Below, in pieces: positions 1 through 8,011 of a stretch of 64,000 nucleotides of DNA (position 1 is the first letter of the stretch; every line of letters begins with the position of its first letter). Source of the stretch: an uncultured Pedobacter sp. Its GTDB lineage: Bacteria > Bacteroidota > Bacteroidia > Sphingobacteriales > Sphingobacteriaceae. Location: assembly GCF_946480185.1 (NCBI RefSeq), contig NZ_CAMLIG010000004.1:124001-188000 (forward strand), written 5' to 3'. The translations under genes were made by a program, and so were the position numbers. Below the pieces are notes generated by a model that was not told where the DNA came from, did not search any database, and worked only from the letters and a program-made list of their open reading frames with translations.

Positions 1-722
1 AAATCTCGGGCTGTTTGTGTGGCATTTTCTTGGGAAACATCCATTACTCGGTCAACTCGTGAAGCATCAAAAATCTTTGGCAAATAAGCTTCTGGCCAGC
101 GTCTGATTCCTGGAATTGATGCACCTTCTGTAGGTTGGCAACCCACAATTTGAATTTCCGAATTTTGTTCTTTTAGGTACATGGAAGTTCCCATGATGGT
201 TCCTGTAGTGCCCATAGAGCTTACAAAATGGGTAATTTTATGTTCAGTATCATTCCAGATTTCTGGTCCGGTAGATTTGTAGTGTGCTAAATAATTATCT
301 GGATTAGCAAACTGGTTCAACAAAAAATATTCATCAGAAGCGCCTTTTTCTTCCGCGTAATCTCTGCATTCTTCAATCCCGTCCAATAAAATCACTTTTC
401 CACCAAAGGCCTCCATAGTTAACGTCCGTTCTTTGGTTGAGCTTTTCGGCATAATCAACTCAATTTCTAAGTCGAACAAACGGGCAATCATCGCTAAAGC
501 AATACCTGTATTTCCGCTAGTTGCTTCAATCAGCTTCATTCCGGGTTTAATATCTCCACGTTTAATTGCGCTCTGAATCATATTTAAAGCCGCTCTGTCC
601 TTTACACTTCCGGCAGGATTATTTCCTTCTAGCTTCGCATAAATTTTAACGTTTGGATTGCTGTTTAACTTCTGAATTTCTGCAAGCGGCGTATTGCCCA
701 CCAAATCTATAATTGTGCCCAT
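1..722 (-). CDS. cysM: Cysteine synthase, CysM-type (partial, C-terminus outside window)
   Basis: This PLP enzyme makes L-cysteine from O-acetylserine and sulfide. I translated it by hand from the ATG at 722-720; the frame stays open to the left edge, so about 240 N-terminal residues are present. Near residue 40 the motif PAGSVKDR carries the lysine that binds PLP. ATSGNTGIALAM is the substrate-binding loop, and SSMGTTGTIMG is the phosphate-binding glycine loop. PGIRRWP, further on, is typical of CysM rather than CysK. The start overlaps the stop of cysE as TAATG, which implies translational coupling in an operon cysE-cysM. The family is certain; the CysM versus CysK choice is inferred from motifs. 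Confidence 0.93.
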   Translation of the reverse strand, partial: MGTIIDLVGNTPLAEIQKLNSNPNVKIYAKLEGNNPAGSVKDRAALNMIQSAIKRGDIKPGMKLIEATSGNTGIALAMIARLFDLEIELIMPKSSTKERTLTMEAFGGKVILLDGIEECRDYAEEKGASDEYFLLNQFANPDNYLAHYKSTGPEIWNDTEHKITHFVSSMGTTGTIMGTSMYLKEQNSEIQIVGCQPTEGASIPGIRRWPEAYLPKIFDASRVDRVMDVSQENATQTARD

Positions 723-1537
723 TAACCTTTAGAATTTGTATTTTCAATAACTTTGATAGACGGCGTGTGGTAAACCGTAGAATTTGCCGGAACGCTTTTA
801 GTTAGCCATACGTTTCCGCCAATCACACTGTTAGTTCCAATAACAGTTTCGCCTCCTAAAATGGTAGCACCGCTATAAATAACCACATTATCCTCTACCG
901 TTGGATGCCTTTTTACACCTGCCAAAACTTTACTCACGCTTAAAGCGCCCAAGGTAACTCCTTGGTACAGTTTTACATTGTTTCCAATAACAGTAGTTTC
1001 GCCAATTACAATTCCGGTTCCATGGTCAATACATAAAAAATCACCGATGGTTGCTCCAGGATGGATATCAATTCCGGTTTTAGAGTGCGCATACTCCGTT
1101 AAAATTCTTGGAATCAACGGCGTTTTAAGTTGCAATAATTTGTTGGCGATTCTATAAAATGCAATTGCCCAAAAACCGGGATAGGTACGGATGACTTCAA
1201 ACTCGTTATTTGCAGCAGGATCCCCACTGTTTAAAGCTGAAATATCATTCTTTAAAGTTGCGTAAATGGCACTTAAACTATTGATAAATTCCTCGGCTAT
1301 CACATCGTTATTGCAATCTTTACAAGCCTGAGTAGCATCTAACAGGTTATTAAGCTCCTGTTTTAAAGCGCTAAATTCCGCTTCAATTTCCTCCGCAGAA
1401 TTATGAATTTTATCAGAAAGTTCGGGAAAAAGCAACCCTATAATTGCCAATGCCCATTTAGCAATTTCCTCATTTGCTGGAATCGCCTGAGCGGTATGTT
1501 GCCTTTTAAACAACGTTTGTATGAAATCTTTATCCAT
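722..1537 (-). CDS. cysE: Serine O-acetyltransferase
   Basis: It acetylates L-serine with acetyl-CoA to give O-acetylserine, the substrate of the CysM enzyme encoded just downstream. The 271-residue protein has a helical N-terminal half of about 145 residues. A left-handed beta-helix of hexapeptide repeats follows, with TGIDIHPGATIG, IDHGTGIVIGET and LYQGVTLGAL marking the active-site and acetyl-CoA region. The extended N-terminus is common in SATs that form complexes with cysteine synthase. The start is the ATG at 1537. A perfect TAnnTTTG box ends only 7 bases before it, so the mRNA probably has almost no leader. Confidence 0.95.
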   Translation of the reverse strand: MDKDFIQTLFKRQHTAQAIPANEEIAKWALAIIGLLFPELSDKIHNSAEEIEAEFSALKQELNNLLDATQACKDCNNDVIAEEFINSLSAIYATLKNDISALNSGDPAANNEFEVIRTYPGFWAIAFYRIANKLLQLKTPLIPRILTEYAHSKTGIDIHPGATIGDFLCIDHGTGIVIGETTVIGNNVKLYQGVTLGALSVSKVLAGVKRHPTVEDNVVIYSGATILGGETVIGTNSVIGGNVWLTKSVPANSTVYHTPSIKVIENTNSKG

Positions 1538-1544
1538 CAGAAAC

Positions 1545-1552
1545 CAAAGGTA
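1545..1552 (-). promoter_or_regulatory. Bacteroidota -7 box for cysE
   Basis: On the minus strand the sequence is TACCTTTG, an exact match to TAnnTTTG. Seven bases separate it from the cysE ATG. I see no convincing -33 element. The short distance suggests a leaderless or near-leaderless transcript. Confidence 0.5.
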
Positions 1553-1596
1553 ATTTAAAGTCTTTTACGATGGTAGGATTTTATATGTGTTTTTTG

Positions 1597-1628
1597 TAAA
1601 AATAAAGGCGACTGAAATTCAATCGCCT
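1597..1628 (-). terminator. Rho-independent terminator after the DUF4142 gene
   Basis: Read on the minus strand, AGGCGA pairs with TCGCCT around an 11-base loop that can extend the stem. A T-rich tract (TTATTTTTAC) follows. It sits 26 bases past the stop of the DUF4142 gene and before cysE. Confidence 0.6.
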
Positions 1629-1653
1629 CATTCAAAAAAATCATTAATTCAAA

Positions 1654-2217
1654 TTATTTCATCGAATCTTTAATCTGTTGGATACTTTGTAAATGACCTT
1701 GCAATACTGGCAAAGTTTTAGCCGCAAAAGCTTTCACATCGGCATCTTTAGCATCCTCGCTAGCATCTTTAAAGGCATCGATATCTTCTTTATGGTCGCT
1801 TACCATCATATCAACATAAGCTTTGTCAAAATCAGCACCTGATTTTTCTTTCAAATCGTTGATTTTATCTTGATGTTTTGGAAACGGAGCATCAGGTAAA
1901 GAAACGTTTTTACTCATTGCTAACTGTATTAATTCATCGTTAGCTTTAGAGTGGTCTTTCACCATCATTGCTCCAAAATCTTTTACTTTGGCATTTTGAG
2001 ATTTTACCAGAGCCAGTTTACCCAATTCCACTTCCATCATCCCGCCACTTGCGGCCTCGGTTAAAAAATCGGAACCGTCATCAGTGGTTTGCACCATTGG
2101 TTGCTCATTCAAAGAATCCAAACTGTCTTTTGTGTTGTTGTTTGCTTGTTGGTTGTTGCAGGCCTGGAAAGACAGTGCGCCAAGACCTAACGCGATCATT
2201 AAAATTAATTTTTTCAT
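1654..2217 (-). CDS. DUF4142 domain lipoprotein
   Basis: This is a predicted secreted lipoprotein of 187 residues. The N-terminus MKKLILMIALGLGALSFQAC is a signal peptide ending in a lipobox-like Cys at residue 20. A low-complexity N/Q/T/D linker follows. Residues 50 to 185 form a helical DUF4142 domain (a ferritin-like four-helix fold in the family), with typical segments such as MMVKDHSKANDEL and MVSDHKEDIDAF. The biochemical role is not established. Members are common in Bacteroidota and soil bacteria and are often linked to stress, which is only association. It stands alone with its own terminator. The start is the ATG at 2217. Confidence 0.88.
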   Translation of the reverse strand: MKKLILMIALGLGALSFQACNNQQANNNTKDSLDSLNEQPMVQTTDDGSDFLTEAASGGMMEVELGKLALVKSQNAKVKDFGAMMVKDHSKANDELIQLAMSKNVSLPDAPFPKHQDKINDLKEKSGADFDKAYVDMMVSDHKEDIDAFKDASEDAKDADVKAFAAKTLPVLQGHLQSIQQIKDSMK

Positions 2218-2328
2218 GTTTTTATAGTTTTGATGTTAAAAGAACAGAAAACTCCAAAAACCAGACCAATAAGAGATTATCTTTTTAAATAATAATTTAT
2301 ATCGCAAAATAGCATTCGCTTTAAAACG

Positions 2329-2712
2329 CTACAAAACCATTTGCTCAAATATTTTTTCTAATGTCTCATCCGGGTTTAAGCAAAATCCGGGATGCACTTT
2401 TGAACATTGTATCACCGTACTTCGCGTTGCAGTAAGCCAGCGGAATCTGGATGGCAAATCCAAACCAGCAATTGCCGAACCTGTATTTCTCCCATCACAA
2501 ATCGCTTTAAAAGCACTTAGGTTTTTTTCTATTTCTTGAATATCTAACTCCTTGCTTAAAGCCGAAATTTTGCGCAGATCTATCAAAACCTTTCCTTTTA
2601 AAAAATGCTGTTGCTTGCAAAATAAAATTACGCCTACGTTAATAAACTCCTCGCGTTCTACCCTTGGCACAACTCTTATAATTGCGTACTCAAATAAGTG
2701 CTGTCCTTGCAT
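2329..2712 (-). CDS. DUF3037 domain protein
   Basis: The protein has about 127 residues of unknown function. The N-terminal pattern FEYAIIRVVPRVEREEFINV is the recognisable DUF3037 core. The ATG at 2712 is preferred over a TTG at 2718, because the family starts just before the FEYA segment. The gene overlaps the end of the upstream HipA-like gene by 23 bases, so the two were probably translated together. DUF3037 genes often sit directly after a HipA-like kinase gene in Bacteroidota, which suggests a shared function, but none has been shown. There is no signal peptide or membrane segment, so it is probably cytosolic. Confidence 0.85.
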   Translation of the reverse strand: MQGQHLFEYAIIRVVPRVEREEFINVGVILFCKQQHFLKGKVLIDLRKISALSKELDIQEIEKNLSAFKAICDGRNTGSAIAGLDLPSRFRWLTATRSTVIQCSKVHPGFCLNPDETLEKIFEQMVL

Positions 2713-3480
2713 CTTCAATGGCCTTTATAAAGTTATTTGAATGAGTTAAGCGAGTCGTTAAAAATTCCAGGTAAGCATCTCTAAACTCTTGCGGTGTTTC
2801 AAAAAAATTATCGTTAAGCCATTCATTTGGGATTAAACTTACTACACTTTTCAAGAAATCTTCTGTCAATAGCTGTTTAGCCTTTTCATCAACAGCTGCA
2901 ACCTTACTCGCTTGCTTTAACAATACATGGTCTTTAATTAACAAAAAAGAGATTTTGCCTGCTCTTTCCAATTTGTCCATGAATGGTGGAAATACAAAGA
3001 CGCACCATGGTCAATTAGCCAAAGTTCTTTATGCCACATCAACATATTGGTGTTTTTTGCGGTACGATCCATGTTCATCAGCAAGGCATCCAACCAAACT
3101 ATCGTCGATGCTAAATCATCATCCAAAGTATTTACAGCCGGATCAAAAGTGATGGCACCGGATAAATAATGCAAGGCCAAATTTAAACCAGTGCTAAACT
3201 TTAGCAAATCCTGGATTTCCTCATCGGCCTCGGTTCTGCCAAAAGCTTCATCCAACTCAGCAAAAACCAATTCGGGCATTTTTAAGCCCAATCTTCTGGC
3301 AATCTCACCACCAATTAGTTCAGAAATTAGCGCATTTGTGCCTTGTCCCGCTCCTCTGAATTTCAAAACATATAAAAATTCATCGTCGGCCTCTGCAATT
3401 GCGGGCATCGAGCCTCCTTCACGCAGGGGAGTTACGTAGCGCATAACTTTAACGGTTCGTAAATTTGGTTTTTCTACCAT
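2690..3480 (-). pseudogene. HipA-like kinase gene broken by a single-base frameshift
   Basis: Two overlapping frames together make one HipA-family kinase of about 263 residues. The first frame starts at the ATG at 3480. It has the N-lobe segment LYVLKFRGAGQGTNALISEL, the catalytic-loop-like motif NMDRTAKNTNM and the metal-binding motif LIDHG, and ends at a stop near 2938. The second frame continues with LIKDHVLLKQAS and a C-terminal helical part. Adding one T to the run of six T (six A on the + strand near 2941) gives a continuous reading EQAKSLFLLIKDH. This could be a sequencing error, a real pseudogene or slippage on the T run. The role of intact homologues is unclear; the DUF3037 gene follows and overlaps. 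Confidence 0.8.
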
Positions 3481-3592
3481 TCTTCAAATCTATTTTAAAA
3501 AATCTGGATTAGAAAGTCTCCACAAGCTTTGTAATGATGATGTGATTTTTTGAACCGGTTTAAGATATTTGTTACTTTCGATGCTAAAATCT

Positions 3593-5251
3593 ATGAAATT
3601 GGTCATCTACATTTTTTGCTGTTTAATATTGCTTTCGCTTAAAACGGATGCACAGCTCAGCAATCATAACAAAAGTTACAGCAGAGCAGATACTTTACAG
3701 GGAAGCTTAACGTCTGTCTACAGAACCTGTTACGATATAAATTACTATCACTTAAACGTAAAGGTAAACCCGAAAGAAAAGTTCATCAGCGGAAGCAACC
3801 TCTTTAAATTTACCGCGACAACAAATTTTACCAAGTTGCAATTTGACTTATTCTCCAACTTGCAAATCGAAAAAGTGCTTTACCATGGCAAAGCTTTAAA
3901 ATTCAGCAGAGAATATAATGCGGTTTTTTTAAGTTTTGAGCAGGAAATAACGAAAGGAAAGGTGGATAGCTTTACCGTTTATTATTCTGGGAAACCCATA
4001 ATTGCCAGAAACGCACCTTGGGATGGCGGATTCGTTTTTGCAAAAACCGCAACCGGAAAAGATTGGATTGCCACCGCTTGCGAAGATATTGGCGCAAGTG
4101 TTTGGTGGCCAAATAAAGACCAGCAAGCAGATAAAGTTGACAGTGCCTTAATCAGTGTAAGTGTACCCAATGAAATTATGGATGTTTCTAACGGGCGTTT
4201 GATCAAAAAAACTGACTTAAAAAACGGTTACACCCAATATGATTGGAAAGTAACCAAGCCTATAAACAACTACAACATCGCGGCAAACGCTACAAACTAT
4301 GCCCACTTTTTTGATAGTTACCAAGGTTTAAAAGGGAATTTAACTTTAGATTATTACGTGTTGCCACCAAACTTAAGCAAAGCAAAAAAGCAGTTTACGG
4401 ATGTAAAACGGATGCTGCAAGCCTTTGAATATTGGTTTGGACCGTATCCGTTTGATAAGGATGGTTACAAATTAGTAGAAACGCCCTATTTAGGAATGGA
4501 GCACCAAAGTGCGATAGCTTATGGCAACAAATACAAAAAAGGTTATTTAGGCACTGATTTATCTGGAACCGGTTGGGGCTTAAAATGGGATTTTATTATT
4601 GTGCATGAATCTGGGCATGAATGGTTTGGGAACAACGTTACCGCTAAAGACGTTGCCGATATGTGGATACACGAAAGCTTCACCAATTATGCCGAGAGTT
4701 TATTTACCGAGTATTGGTACGGCAAAAAAGCCGGAGCCGAATATGTAATTGGTTCACGAAAAAACATTTTAAACGACCAGCCAATTATTGGCGATTACGG
4801 CGTGAATAAAAGAGGCTCTGGCGATATGTATTATAAAGGTGCAAATATGTTGCACACCGTCCGTCAAATTATTGATGATGACAAAAAATGGCGTTCGATA
4901 TTAACGGGTCTCAACCAAAAGTTTAGAGATAAAACCTGCACTGGCGACGATATAATTAGCTATTTTAACGAACAAACTGGTTTAAACTTAAGCCCGATAT
5001 TTAATCAGTATTTAAAATTTAGAAATATACCCGTTTTAGAATTACGCCAAAACGGAAAAAAAGTTGAGTGCCGTTGGTTGGCTAACGTCCCGGGCTTCAA
5101 TATGCCTTTGCGATTAAATAACAAAAAACAAAACTGGATAAAACCCACAACAGAATGGTCAGTTATTCAATCTGTTAGCGGTGTAAAAAACGTTGAAATT
5201 AAAAAGGATTTTTACATCGAAACAAAAATTTTGACAGACGAAAGCAACTAA
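3593..5251 (+). CDS. Secreted M1 family metallopeptidase (aminopeptidase-like)
   Basis: This is a zinc metallopeptidase of the gluzincin M1 family, predicted to trim peptides in the periplasm or outside the cell. The zinc motif HESGHEWFG and the third ligand in IHESFTNYAES are intact. The exopeptidase-type motif appears as LGMEHQSAIAYG in place of GAMEN. The N-terminus MKLVIYIFCCLILLSLKTDA is a signal peptide. The frame also has an ATG at 3581 and a TTG at 3569. I prefer 3593 because a near-consensus -7 box (GATATTTG, 3564-3571) lies too close to the earlier codons and because the signal peptide is tidier. At about 552 residues it is a short M1 form without the large C-terminal domain. Confidence 0.9.
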   Translation: MKLVIYIFCCLILLSLKTDAQLSNHNKSYSRADTLQGSLTSVYRTCYDINYYHLNVKVNPKEKFISGSNLFKFTATTNFTKLQFDLFSNLQIEKVLYHGKALKFSREYNAVFLSFEQEITKGKVDSFTVYYSGKPIIARNAPWDGGFVFAKTATGKDWIATACEDIGASVWWPNKDQQADKVDSALISVSVPNEIMDVSNGRLIKKTDLKNGYTQYDWKVTKPINNYNIAANATNYAHFFDSYQGLKGNLTLDYYVLPPNLSKAKKQFTDVKRMLQAFEYWFGPYPFDKDGYKLVETPYLGMEHQSAIAYGNKYKKGYLGTDLSGTGWGLKWDFIIVHESGHEWFGNNVTAKDVADMWIHESFTNYAESLFTEYWYGKKAGAEYVIGSRKNILNDQPIIGDYGVNKRGSGDMYYKGANMLHTVRQIIDDDKKWRSILTGLNQKFRDKTCTGDDIISYFNEQTGLNLSPIFNQYLKFRNIPVLELRQNGKKVECRWLANVPGFNMPLRLNNKKQNWIKPTTEWSVIQSVSGVKNVEIKKDFYIETKILTDESN

Positions 5252-5291
5252 TTATAGATTTTAGCGTCTTATATAGAAATCACAAATACAC

Positions 5292-5987
5292 ATGAACAAA
5301 TTTATTCCAACATTCTCTCTTTTATTTTTGCTGACAATTTTAAGTTTTACGGGTGCAAAAGCGCAAGAAAACAGAACAGTTAAAAATTTCCATTCTGTAG
5401 CAAATGCAGGAGCGGTTGAAGTTTTTGTTAAAATGGGCGATGAGGAAAGCTTAACCATTGAAGGTTCAGATGAAGATGTTGCCCGAATTGAAACGGTTGT
5501 GCAAAATGGAATTTTAAAAATACGCACCAAACGTGATATCAATAACTGGAACGTAGCGGTAAATAATGTAAAAATCCACATTACCGCAGTAAAATTAGAT
5601 GCTTTACTGCAGTCAGGTTCTGGAAGTATTGATTTAGATGGGAAACTGAATTCCGCAAGTGCAGACATCCAATTGAGCGGATCTGGAAAAATAATTGCAG
5701 CAATGGACACACAAAGTGCAAAAGTGACTTTAAGTGGTTCTGGAAATATCGCTTTGGCCGGTAAAGTTGGCGAATTAAATATCTCAATGGCCGGCTCTGG
5801 CGATGTGAATGCAGACAAACTGGAAGCAGAAACTACTAAGATTAAGATTGCGGGCAACGGAATAGCTTACGTGAACGTAAAAAATAGTATCGATGCTAAA
5901 TTGGTAGGTCCCGGAGCGGTTAAATATATAGGCAATCCTAAAATTACTACTCAGAAATTGGGAGAAGGAACGGTAAGTAGAATGTAG
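5292..5987 (+). CDS. Secreted DUF2807 (head GIN domain) protein
   Basis: The protein has 231 residues, with signal peptide MNKFIPTFSLLFLLTILSFT and probable cleavage after AKAQ. The mature part is a right-handed beta-helix-like DUF2807 domain with repeated SGSG turns (LLQSGSGSIDLDG, QLSGSGKIIA, TLSGSGNIAL, SMAGSGDVNA). Homologues are periplasmic or surface-exposed, and their function is not known. It follows the M1 peptidase gene after 40 bases in the same direction, so the two may share a transcript. The ATG at 5292 is the only sensible start. Confidence 0.88.
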   Translation: MNKFIPTFSLLFLLTILSFTGAKAQENRTVKNFHSVANAGAVEVFVKMGDEESLTIEGSDEDVARIETVVQNGILKIRTKRDINNWNVAVNNVKIHITAVKLDALLQSGSGSIDLDGKLNSASADIQLSGSGKIIAAMDTQSAKVTLSGSGNIALAGKVGELNISMAGSGDVNADKLEAETTKIKIAGNGIAYVNVKNSIDAKLVGPGAVKYIGNPKITTQKLGEGTVSRM

Positions 5988-6048
5988 TGGTTTGAAATCA
6001 ATCCGGGGCAGAAACAGTTAAGTATCAAAATAATTTCTAAATTCGGAA

Positions 6049-6402
6049 ATGGGTTTATTAAACATCGTATTATTAAACGTCTTATTGCTTGCCTCGCCGG
6101 CAGACAGCATCTCTAAAACCGGCAAAGCTACTTACTATGCAAAAAGATTTGACGGAAGAAAAACCACGAGCGGTGCAGTTTATCGAGCTAACAAATATAC
6201 AGCCGCTCATAAAACTCTTCCTTTCGGTACAGAAGTATTGGTAACAAACCTTAATACAGGGAAATCAGTAACTGTTGTAATTAACGACAGAGGTCCTTAC
6301 GGGAAAGGTTTAATCATCGATTTATCTACCATCGCGGCAAAAGAAATTGGTCTCTACGGAAAAGGCATTGCTCCTTGCAAAATCACTTATGAAGTTCCAT
6401 AA
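6049..6402 (+). CDS. RlpA-like double-psi beta-barrel protein (septal ring lytic transglycosylase family)
   Basis: This is a short secreted protein of 117 residues with a hydrophobic N-terminus (MGLLNIVLLNVLLLASPADS) and one RlpA-like DPBB domain. Family motifs are clear: GKATYYAKRFDGRKTTSG, TAAHKTLPFGTEV and VVINDRGPY, followed by IIDLSTIAAKEIG. RlpA enzymes cleave glycan strands that lack stem peptides. Small single-domain versions are common in Bacteroidota, and their enzymatic activity is often untested. There is no lipobox Cys and no SPOR domain, so it is shorter than E. coli RlpA. A strong terminator follows. Confidence 0.88.
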   Translation: MGLLNIVLLNVLLLASPADSISKTGKATYYAKRFDGRKTTSGAVYRANKYTAAHKTLPFGTEVLVTNLNTGKSVTVVINDRGPYGKGLIIDLSTIAAKEIGLYGKGIAPCKITYEVP

Positions 6403-6447
6403 AACCGGCTGTATTTACACTTAAAAACACAAATGTTAATAAAACCA

Positions 6448-6488
6448 AAGGCTGTTTAAAACTTGATTAAGCAGCCTTCGCTTTTTAA
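6448..6488 (+). terminator. Rho-independent terminator after the RlpA-like gene
   Basis: AAGGCTG (6448-6454) pairs with CAGCCTT (6472-6478) and is followed by CGCTTTTT. It isolates the RlpA-like gene from the riboswitch-controlled unit that starts just downstream. Confidence 0.8.
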
Positions 6489-6524
6489 GCTTAATTTTGA
6501 AACAGTTCTTTAAGGATACTTATT

Positions 6525-6710
6525 TAGGTTTTCGATGTCTATACATCTAAATTAAAAGGGAACCGTGTTAAAATCACGGGCTGACGATGCAACTGTAATT
6601 CTGTTTTGCTGTTTTTACAGCATCAAAAATTAACAAAGCAACAAGTCACTGAGCGCCTGTTTGCGATTGGGAAGACGTTTTGTAAACGGAAAAGCCAGGA
6701 GACCTGCCAA
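6525..6710 (+). promoter_or_regulatory. Cobalamin (vitamin B12) riboswitch ahead of nrdBA
   Basis: The conserved elements occur in order. AAAAGGGAAC is followed by the stem CCGTG/CACGG at 6555-6580, then GCTGACGATGCAACTGTAA, AAGTCACTG near 6643, GGGAAGACG near 6669, and the B12 box AGCCAGGAGACCTGCC at 6693-6708. Together these define the adenosyl- or methylcobalamin aptamer. About 116 bases separate the box from the nrdB ATG, leaving room for an expression platform, but I could not resolve a clear terminator or sequestering stem. By family rule the ligand switches expression off. The target is unusual: a B12-independent ribonucleotide reductase rather than B12 transport or synthesis. Confidence 0.93.
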
Positions 6711-6826
6711 ATATTTATTTCAAGACTTTCACGTAAAAGGTTTTGATAAAAGCACATAAATACTGTTATCACGGTGTTTTCTATCTTTTGTCAATTCCTG
6801 TTTGTTAAAATTTTTAAAGCTTATAC

Positions 6827-7795
6827 ATGCAACAGGAAGAAGTATTATTAAGAGAAAACAAAGACCGCTTTGTAATTTTGCCCATCAATTACCCCGCAAT
6901 TTGGGAAATGTACAAACGCCATGAGGCCAGTTTTTGGACAGCAGAAGAAATTGACTTATCCGCAGACCAAAAAGATTGGGATAATTTAACCGACGGCGAA
7001 AGACACTTTATAGGTCACGTTTTAGCTTTTTTTGCTGCAAGTGATGGAATTGTAAATGAAAATTTAGCAATTAATTTCATGAGTGAAGTACAGGTACCGG
7101 AAGCCAGATGCTTTTACGGTTTCCAGATTATGATGGAAAATATACACTCTGAGACCTATGCGCTTTTGATTGATACCTATATCAAAAATCCTAAAGAAAA
7201 AAATCACCTTTTACACGCTATAGATACTGTTCCTTGTGTAACCCGAAAAGCCAATTGGGCTTTAAAATGGATTGAAAACGGAACTTTTGCCCAACGTTTA
7301 GTTGCTTTTGCAGCAGTTGAGGGGATATTCTTTAGCGGAAGTTTCTGCTCTATTTTTTGGTTAAAGAAAAGAGGTTTAATGCCGGGCTTAACTTTCAGCA
7401 ACGAGCTAATTTCAAGAGATGAGGGCCTGCACTGCGAATTTGCCTGTCTTTTATACGGAATGTTAGCCAACAAACTGACTAAAGACGAAGTTTATGAGAT
7501 TATTAAAGAGGCTGTAGAGATAGAAAAAGAATTTGTAACCGATGCTTTGCCAGTTGATTTAATTGGGATGAACGCCCGTTTAATGCAACAATACATTGAG
7601 TTTGTAGCTGACAGATGGGTTACAGAACTTGGTTATCCGGTAATTTATAACGCGACAAACCCTTTTGATTTTATGGAAATGATTTCCTTACAGGGAAAAA
7701 CAAATTTCTTTGAGAAACGTGTTGGTGATTATCAAAAAAGCGGCGTTTTGGGCGAAGCAGGAAGCCAGGCGTTTTCTTTAGAAGAAGATTTTTAA
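6827..7795 (+). CDS. nrdB: Class I ribonucleoside-diphosphate reductase, beta (radical) subunit
   Basis: The R2 subunit holds the di-iron centre and tyrosyl radical that start reduction of ribonucleotides in the alpha subunit. Metal ligands and the radical residue are visible: Asp73 in [10 protein letters not shown], Glu104 and His107 in [10 protein letters not shown], radical Tyr111 in the same segment, and later RDEGLHCEF with further Glu and His ligands. The 322-residue length and the ARCFYGFQ context resemble the eukaryotic-type class Ia enzymes common in Bacteroidota. Acidic residues and Phe at the C-terminus (FSLEEDF) fit the tail that docks onto NrdA. It lies behind a B12 riboswitch and before nrdA, so expression should fall when B12 is abundant. 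Confidence 0.96.
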   Translation: MQQEEVLLRENKDRFVILPINYPAIWEMYKRHEASFWTAEEIDLSADQKDWDNLTDGERHFIGHVLAFFAASDGIVNENLAINFMSEVQVPEARCFYGFQIMMENIHSETYALLIDTYIKNPKEKNHLLHAIDTVPCVTRKANWALKWIENGTFAQRLVAFAAVEGIFFSGSFCSIFWLKKRGLMPGLTFSNELISRDEGLHCEFACLLYGMLANKLTKDEVYEIIKEAVEIEKEFVTDALPVDLIGMNARLMQQYIEFVADRWVTELGYPVIYNATNPFDFMEMISLQGKTNFFEKRVGDYQKSGVLGEAGSQAFSLEEDF

Positions 7796-7823
7796 TATAG
7801 TTGATTAGTTTGTTAGCTAGGTA

Positions 7824-8006
7824 GTTAGTTTGTTAGGTGGTTAGTTTTTTAGGACAACTAACCGTTTTAAGTTAACAAATCTCAAGCAAATTACCGTCGC
7901 CTAATTATCGGAAAATTGCCGTTACACAAGCTATAGCCACCAAACCACGAACAACCTGACCACTAAATTCTAACCAACTAACAACCTAACCACCTAATAA
8001 ACTAAC
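7824..8006 (+). repeat. Long inverted repeat in the nrdB-nrdA spacer
   Basis: The left arm at 7824-7844 and the right arm at 7986-8006 are 21 bases each and pair with one mismatch. They belong to a wider low-complexity tract built from GTTAGTT/AACTAAC-like units on both sides of the spacer. The right arm ends 5 bases before the nrdA ATG, so a folded transcript would hold the nrdA ribosome entry region in a stem. The arms could also be remnants of a simple repeat. No terminator-like T run follows. Confidence 0.75.
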
Positions 8007-8011
8007 AAAAA

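Noticed and set aside
1968..2288. A 106-codon open frame on the + strand
   Set aside because: It is antisense to the DUF4142 gene and its signal peptide. The composition is not protein-like.
2938..2980. Possible programmed -1 ribosomal frameshift in the HipA-like gene
   Set aside because: The T run could slip, but in the zero frame the codons CTT TTT do not give the usual tandem slippery pairing, and no downstream stem is obvious. Error or mutation is simpler.
5261..5857. A 198-codon open frame on the - strand
   Set aside because: It is antisense to the DUF2807 gene, whose regular SGSG repeats explain the open opposite frame.
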